From NCBI GenBank assembly GCA_054661495.1, contig BAAFSQ010000116.1, positions 1-29,409 of the forward strand: DNA of 29,409 bases, written 5' to 3'. A program made the translations under genes and the position numbers. This stretch comes from Zygophlyctis sp. KS116. Lineage: Eukaryota; Chytridiomycota. The notes under the pieces are model-generated. The model searched no databases, had not been told where the DNA came from, and was given only the letters and a program-made list of their open reading frames with translations. Positions 29,377 to 29,409 of this stretch are shown here, piece after piece; position 1 is the first letter of the stretch, and every line of letters begins with the position of its first letter.

Positions 29377-29409
29377 CTGATTTTGTGGTTGGTTCTGAGT
29401 AGCGGCTAA

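Noticed and set aside
1-29409. Ciliate-type genome with a reassigned code, suggested by tiny introns
   Set aside because: TAA, TAG and TGA all terminate conserved proteins at the expected ends, and no in-frame stops occur in conserved blocks.

Overview
The window looks like nuclear DNA of a compact, AT-rich eukaryote. About 22 protein genes fill 29.4 kb and nearly all are broken by tiny introns. All three stop codons end genes in the ordinary way, so there is no sign of a reassigned code. The gene set (AP-3 delta adaptin, RMD1-type DUF155 protein, ZRC1-like zinc carrier, tandem-GAF cyclase, exportin-4, which budding yeast lacks) best fits an early-diverging fungus or fungal relative (chytrid, rozellid or aphelid grade). 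That placement is inference. No mobile element, rRNA, tRNA or CRISPR was seen.

Layout. 1-2.8 kb: a PX-domain protein (+) overlapping tail to tail with TFIIE-alpha (-), then an unknown helical protein (-). 2.9-7.6 kb: a 978-residue tandem-GAF cyclase-like protein (-), divergent from KAE1 (+), then a 70-residue unknown protein (+). 7.6-9.75 kb: bifunctional PFK-2/FBPase-2 and SSU72 (both -). 9.9-12.3 kb: a secreted, lysine-free repeat protein and TXNL1 (both +). 12.3-15.1 kb: an L-type lectin (-) and a CDF zinc transporter (+). 15.2-19.1 kb: a tandem array of four paralogues of the unknown helical protein (all -). 19.4-22.9 kb: a membrane-anchored CAP protein and AP-3 delta (both -). 22.97-24.4 kb: a DUF155 protein (+). 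24.4-29.4 kb: exportin-4, a Ser/Thr kinase and a roadblock/LAMTOR5-like protein (all -).

Two architectural features dominate. I modelled 52 introns by restoring frame and homology. Fifty are 24-33 nt long; the exceptions are one 99-nt intron that can fold into a long hairpin and one whose 3' site is ambiguous. Genes are packed to the limit: convergent coding ends overlap by 14 or 4 bp or abut at 0 or 5 bp, and head-to-tail neighbours are 3, 4 and 6 bp apart. In two of those pairs the downstream ATG is in frame with the upstream stop.

The most novel content is the five-member helical family, one copy at 2.1-2.8 kb and four in tandem at 15.2-19.1 kb. It shares a central LWxxN...YNxL..LY block and a C-terminal S/TxxR......W block, and I recognise no known domain in it. 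Also notable are the cyclase domain with all catalytic residues replaced, the lysine- and cysteine-free secreted repeat protein, and the hairpin intron.

Most other genes are housekeeping: transcription (TFIIE-alpha, SSU72), tRNA t6A modification (KAE1), glycolytic control (PFKFB), endomembrane traffic (AP-3, lectin, PX), nuclear transport (XPO4) and zinc export or storage (CDF). Nothing suggests that they form one pathway.
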